64,000 nucleotides of DNA, from contig NZ_AFHG01000058.1 in assembly GCF_000214035.2 (NCBI RefSeq), positions 147,460-211,459 on the forward strand, given 5' to 3'. The position numbers and the translations under genes were made by a program. Each line of letters begins with the position of its first letter. Position 1 is the stretch's first letter. This document shows positions 62,401-64,000 of the stretch, in pieces. The stretch comes from Methyloversatilis universalis FAM5. Its GTDB lineage: Bacteria > Pseudomonadota > Gammaproteobacteria > Burkholderiales > Rhodocyclaceae. A model generated the notes under the pieces. It searched no databases. It was not told where the DNA came from and saw nothing but the letters and a program-made list of their open reading frames with translations.

Positions 62401-64000
62401 TGGTGCCGGTCGACCAGTCGCCGCTGCTGTTCGAGATCCATTCATTGATCTGGCCGTTCAGTGCGGTACCACGAGCCAGCAGATAGGTGCCAACCCCGTA
62501 GTAGCTGCCGTAGCCGGACCCGGCCGGCACGTCGAGCGTGGCGAACTGCGTGCTGCCGGCGCGCGTGGTGTAGCGGATCAGCGGGAACGCTTCGTTCTCC
62601 GCAGGCGTGAAGCCGTTGGTATGCACCACCTGCAGCGTGCCGCCGAAGGTGAAGGTGCCATTCACGTCCAGCGCGCTGTGGCCGGTGCCGCGCTCGGTAC
62701 CGCCGATGTCGAAGCGCAGCGTGCTGCCGGCGGCCTGGGTCAGGTTGCCGGTGACCGACAGCACGCCGCCTTCGGCATGAACCAGACCGGTGCTGGTGAT
62801 GGTGCGGCCGCTGGCGTTGATGCTGCCGGCGCCGCGCAGCACGCCCGAATTGATGACGTTGTCGCCGATGTGGAACTGCCCGCCATTGGCCAGATGCAGC
62901 GTGCCGGACTGGGTCCAGCTGCTGTTGCTGCTCCACGCGTTCAGCGAAATTTCCTTGCCGGCGTTAACCGCCTCGATCAGACCGGCGTTGGTGCCGTTGT
63001 CGCCGAAGTAGATGTAGCCGCCGTTGGAGCCGGAGACGGTGACGCCTGAACCGATGGACAGGCTGTAGGTGCCGGAGCCGTAGCCGAGGTAATTGCTGGC
63101 GCGCACGGCGTTGTGGCTGCCGCCGAACAGGACGGCGCCATTGCCGGCGATGCTCCAGGCGCCCGAGGTGCTGCGCAGGAAGGTGGAGCTGCCGTCGGAG
63201 GCGAGGGTGACCGACCCGTTGTCCAGCGTCAGCGCACCGACCACGCGCAGGTCACCGCCGTTGGCGACGGTGGTGCTGCCGCTCAGGCGGACGTTGTCCA
63301 GGGTGGCGACATTGGTGCCGCCGAAAGACGAACCGGAAATGCCGGCGTAACCGGTGTTGAAGGCGCCGCCGGAGGCGTTGTCGATGGCCAGCGTGCCGCC
63401 GGCAATGGTGCCGCCGGAGTTGAGCGTGCCGGTTGCGCCATTGAGGTTGAGGGTTGCGTTGGCGTTGTTCAGCGTACCGACGAGGTTGAGCGTGCCGCGG
63501 TCGGCGTCGGCGGGTCGGACCAGGGTGTTGAACGATGCGGTATTGAAGCTGCCGCCGAGGAAGAGGGTGCCGCTGTCGAGCTGAATGCGTGCGCCGTTGC
63601 CGGCACTGGACCAGGCGTCGCTGAGGCTGAGGATGCCGCCGTTGGCGCGCAGGGTGCCTGCGTTGGTCCAGGTGTCGGTGGTGTTCCAGGCATTGACGAC
63701 GATTTCGCGGCCGGCGGTGGCCGCTTCGATGGTGCCGGCGTTGGTGCCGTTGTTGCCGAAGTAGATATAGCCGCCGTTGGAGCCTGCGACGGTGACGCCT
63801 GAGCCGATGGAGAGCGAGTAGGTGCCGGAGCCGTAGCCGAGGTAGTTGTTTGCGCGCACCGCGTTGTGGCTGCCGCCGAACAGGATGGCGCCGTTGCCGG
63901 CGATGCTCCATGCACCCGAGGTGCCGCGCAGGAAGGTGGAATTGCCATCGGAGGCGAGGGTGACCGAGCCGTTGTCCAGCGTCAGCGCACCGACCACGCG
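53408..64000 (-). CDS. Giant repetitive beta-helix exoprotein/adhesin, partial
   Basis: The window holds 3530 C-terminal residues of a gene whose start lies beyond the right edge. The sequence is almost all short Gly/Thr/Asn/Ser-rich beta strands ('GTL..SG.I..NGTL'), as in haemagglutinin- and autotransporter-type beta-helices. Three copies of a CGGICWDGGAG element followed by DAANWTG and LPG..DLVFI mark modules spaced 636-645 residues apart. Smaller repeats of 215 and 251 residues occur too. The end has a Pro-rich stretch (VPPAPSAPQVSSPV) and QCR at the terminus; there is no autotransporter barrel. Secretion route and target are unknown. A FecR-domain gene follows by 10 bp. The antisense strand has long open frames that are shadows of the repeats. 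Confidence 0.9.
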   Translation of the reverse strand, partial: RVVGALTLDNGSVTLASDGNSTFLRGTSGAWSIAGNGAILFGGSHNAVRANNYLGYGSGTYSLSIGSGVTVAGSNGGYIYFGNNGTNAGTIEAATAGREIVVNAWNTTDTWTNAGTLRANGGILSLSDAWSSAGNGARIQLDSGTLFLGGSFNTASFNTLVRPADADRGTLNLVGTLNNANATLNLNGATGTLNSGGTIAGGTLAIDNASGGAFNTGYAGISGSSFGGTNVATLDNVRLSGSTTVANGGDLRVVGALTLDNGSVTLASDGSSTFLRSTSGAWSIAGNGAVLFGGSHNAVRASNYLGYGSGTYSLSIGSGVTVSGSNGGYIYFGDNGTNAGLIEAVNAGKEISLNAWSSNSSWTQSGTLHLANGGQFHIGDNVINSGVLRGAGSINASGRTITSTGLVHAEGGVLSVTGNLTQAAGSTLRFDIGGTERGTGHSALDVNGTFTFGGTLQVVHTNGFTPAENEAFPLIRYTTRAGSTQFATLDVPAGSGYGSYYGVGTYLLARGTALNGQINEWISNSSGDWSTGTNWSLGVAPNSATMSVLMDRVGFTPTVTISSGSWTVGELISQEHLTMTGGSLTVVGETAIAGQLTLNNAAQLLTQGHLDLGAVTLNGSSQFTAQQAGHIASFVQNGGTSTFNGAGLAFDAIDIRGGTVNYNAMLALPSQALRIANHTANLNADQGQTLIQLQSGTLNLNLGTLASDVDMSGGTLNVAGNTVANGRLDWTGGNINGSGTLTQNGVMTVGGNGSFGLGGGITLVHANSSGNSRMAKTGSYFYLNGSGTTLRNAAGAVLTLDSTDNTFGTYYSGGTGGLLQNQGTLIKTGTGVFRVNSPTRFEQAGLLDIRAGSIDLSYGTGNVFSGNTVIAADSALTLTGSHTTTFTSSARFSGAGQIQQTAGSTAMADGVRIDSSLRLSGGSLGIAGTVQQNGAFTWTGGEINGGGTLAVSGVLDQSGNTTVYLRNATTLLHTNTGGSSRIANTSSSGLNIDSGSVFRNTGTLTLDVAGSGSIMYIDQDSGSASLFENTGTLIKTGSGRVDIGTYGMVSLRQAGTLSIDEGWITLGGSGGTPPAHQISGAQSIASGALLQVSGGQTTLASTATFAGAGRLEVAGGTLAVGNGVQLGSDLALALSSGTLSVAGQLQQNSRFTWTGGQINGGGALTVAGVFEQSGNTTVYLRDGTTLLHTNTSGSSRIANTSSSGFNIENGSTFRNTGTLTLDVASAGGVMYIDQDSGNAGLFDNAGTLIKTGAGRLDIGTYGLVSLRQTGTLNVNAGWITFGGSGGTPPEHLLAGTQTIASGARIEVIGGTTRLASGATVSGAGPLRLTGGVLAMDDGMSTGITLQQSGGTLSGAGSNTLSGRYEWTGGTVGGSGTLTVSGALQISGSGSFGLDGRSLRHTNAAGSSALYKTGGYLYVSNGATFTNAAGAALYIDTAGGNSGVWYGGTAGSFVNDGLLVKQGNGTFNFWNPVRLSNTGTLTVAQGTLFADNFTSNSGTLHTLSGAVLNTGNTALTNTGTVSGHGTLVIGGTGLLNRGIVAPGGSNEDGTLRITGHYTQAADGTLQIERGTPGTDALVVSGTATLGGTLTVSSLSGYTPTAVQSDIVSAGTLTGSFATVTLPTGYSTLAVGNRQVLSYAGAICGGICWDGGAGTNLWTDAANWTGDLLPGLNSLVFIDLQNGVSVLLNSGTHTVASLTTTAGNTLTLAGGSLTLSGGASGQNASTLGGNLNISGGTLTANAATSIARLALSAGTLGGSGAITFTGAGSSWTGGDLTGSGSTILAAGSTLDYAAGSRSSARRVDIRQGATLRHLSGVLTLTGGASNAGVIDVAQGVTARYGGSAAYLLDSSGQFAGGGRIEFINSAQATAASTAPTIAESTFTVRVQDSARFTATAPTAIARLELADSAQVIAQSGLQAGTLTQTGGTLTVNAASAVGQYSWAGGTLAGTGALTLLGNGSWTRGTLSGNLVIGNGATLTLSTTGSDDVQGTSYKRFGTGSLSNFGTLAWQEGHIDVVGNARVDNHGLLDITGNFSFGDRSVGVGTITLNNLAGALIRKNGGGETSIGSLGIPGGTANYAVVTNDGAIMVGSGSLRFGVGYSGAQGGGSFIHNGQIDVVAGALLEFGGSLTHNGHTFIDSGATLRRIGGFTNSAAGTIQGFGTLDVGSGNTFRNDGTLQVGDVFTGVNAHGTMQVTGNYLQGSGGRLLMAVGGSAAGQYDRLAVSGSATLGGSLVVSEAAGYARDSVAIDLITANGGLSGGFGTVTLPAEGYAVAQGVNALRLNYAAIVCGGICWDGGAGTDLWTDAANWTGNVLPGLNDLVFISLSNGGQVRLTGGDQRIAALNTGSGSTLTISGGALTITGLSGGSSVASAVAGDVVLTGGTLTVGGQASFAGLRQSGGFSQFDGIATVSRLALSGGEGVTLRTNGRLTVSDSFDWRDQADLDGAGTFTTAGLTTVTGSGGLGFGISVDWHNTGNVNLVNGALLHFYSTSDGNGGALINEAGGVIDLSGGNALALGTHSGPLSRFVNAGTLIKRSGGDQRLEGNYSFDNLGTVQVDGGRLDIRVSNGDGGADTGRYVSNATLAFGAGQRILAAGSDITGNGAVEFSGARVTVNGGYGIAGTGNTRISAGRADFASALTFANTLTVRGGVLNFNGNTVLNRLEMGWSGGDLATYSVLGGTGTLTFTGSGSTITDGTLASGVVSGYDSGVGPLYVQAPDSRRSITVASGASLTLGGSEYADLSGIALNNQGTLSLVGNIHIHLDNTLDNGGTLQIGTSGTPLNQIADVAWNAPGSLAIRNTGTLEKVRDGSAYLVASLVNEGSGKVDVRAGTLQLAGGYTQGSQATLAVGLGYGTAGRLQADGGATLDGTLEVGEAAGYNRASIDANIVQSASGVTGRFSTQRLPSDYTLATSSTGINLRYNLISCGGICWDGGAGTANWLDAANWTGDRLPGLTDLVFINAIPGANVTLNASPAQTVAGLTIGNGNSFTLNSGVLNAPTTVQAGGTMTLLGGTLNSGGLFSNAGTANLAGGALNASQLANSGTMNLSGSALSAGLITNNGTMNLLRGTPGNLTSTRFDNNGLIVADTGSTLEFGSGGGMIFANNGDVQVRSGTLSVLAHDTDASGPGADTGDYSVAAGATLRFRDAFRDFGPGSSVTGAGNVEFTAFSGGAFNVNGVYSVGGTTRVSGNTLVNFNSSASFGTLDVAGNIGGGGTLSVGDLIWTSGAISGTGRSVIVSGDALIDGRSLSLNGARLNITGSGLIDAGTQLALNTGAQVIVGSGATLGMGSNSVLSGNGSVVNRGTLEGTVGGGSSNIGVLLSNSGTVNAASGSLGLTGGIRTSAGSSFVIGSGATMELGGDLPDDIFDQISGSGALSFSSAVQPVINRSFAAQGGTPFVFSLRSGATLRSGPLQGELTGQAAGWTYTAPDGFNGRQSAVFELSSGGGTALINVVFNVVSLPAVTPPVVQQVTVPLLRDVFQPPRIDVPPAPSAPQVSSPVSIASLDALDNIATASGPQMEQPLRDFRGSRLQCR
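60137..61426 (-). repeat. Tandem 645-bp repeats inside the giant exoprotein gene
   Basis: Two consecutive copies with a period of 645 bp (215 codons) are seen. Matching landmarks are GTTGGTGTGCAGCAGCGTGG at 60431 and 61076, and the GGCGT.CC.CCGCTGCCGCC segment at 60137 and 60782. Both encode 'TTLLHTN', 'SRIANTSSSG' and 'MYIDQDSG' phrases. Boundaries are approximate. Confidence 0.8.
62881..64000 (-). repeat. Tandem 753-bp repeats at the window edge
   Basis: A direct repeat with a period of 753 bp (251 codons): GTGCCGTTGT at 62991 recurs at 63744 and GTTGTCCAGC at 63218 recurs at 63971. From about 63000 to 63247 the DNA is nearly identical to 63753-64000, encoding 'LGYGSGTYSLSIGSGVTV' and 'VVGALTLDNGSVTLASDG'. 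The series probably continues beyond the window. Confidence 0.85.

Noticed and set aside
53408-64000. CRISPR-like regular spacing of short GC-rich segments
   Set aside because: The repeats are long, in frame, coding and differ from each other; spacing multiples of 3 show they are protein repeats.

Overview
The window is GC-rich, densely coded DNA from the chromosome of a Gram-negative betaproteobacterium. Evidence for this is the gene set (ribB-ribE, ribH-nusB-thiL-pgpA, rpoN-hpf-ptsN-hprK, dsbC/dsbD, TorF-type porin) and the strong GC bias at third codon positions. Several genes point to a methylotrophic or amine-oxidising lifestyle: the 3' part of a quinohemoprotein amine dehydrogenase (qhp) maturation operon, a 'methylamine utilization'-type cupredoxin and an MxaD-like protein. 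Taken together they resemble Methyloversatilis and relatives in the Rhodocyclales. That placement is inference; no 16S gene is present.

Layout. 1-5.1 kb: end of a qhp operon on the + strand (qhpF C-terminus, qhpE protease, an unexpected CcmF-like haem-lyase homologue, qhpG flavoprotein), followed by a TorF-like porin. 5.1-15.5 kb: signalling genes (NarL/NarX-type pair, PAS protein with a decayed GGDEF domain, cupredoxin plus sensor-GGDEF-EAL operon), a DUF4394-like lipoprotein, an alpha/beta hydrolase and a dihaem cytochrome c. 15.7-25.8 kb: a Ser/Thr phospho-signalling district. It holds a pseudokinase, an AAA ATPase, a class III cyclase fused to an FHA domain, and an intact transmembrane Ser/Thr kinase in an apparent operon with two exported proteins, one of them CsgG-like. 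A MidA-type methyltransferase and a pteridine-reductase-like SDR lie within it.

25.9-41.6 kb: an unbroken run of 23 minus-strand genes, mostly core metabolism. In transcription order they are yqaA-like, vanZ-like, a 2Fe-2S protein, a hydrolase, cutA, dsbD, ribE, ribB, ribH, nusB, thiL, pgpA, pncC, recA, recX, lptB, rpoN, hpf, ptsN, hprK and psiF. Many overlap by 1-8 bp, implying translational coupling. 41.7-52.5 kb: mostly + strand genes: ilvA, a beta-propeller protein, an MxaD-like SRPBCC protein, slt, an NDUFA9-like protein, cca, a ubiquinone-type hydroxylase and dsbC. A complete minus-strand tRNA-Met(CAT) transcription unit is wedged against and partly inside cca.

52.6-64 kb: a minus-strand locus made of a gigantic repetitive secreted protein (3530 residues visible, N-terminus beyond the window) and a FecR-domain exported protein directly downstream of it. 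The giant protein contains several nested repeat families.

There is no stretch longer than about 220 bp without a gene. No insertion sequence, integrase, CRISPR array, rRNA or plasmid/phage hallmark was seen. The most unusual items are the CcmF-like gene in the qhp operon, the kinase/FHA-cyclase/CsgG-like cluster, and the FecR-linked giant repeat protein with its recurring double-cysteine WDGG module.
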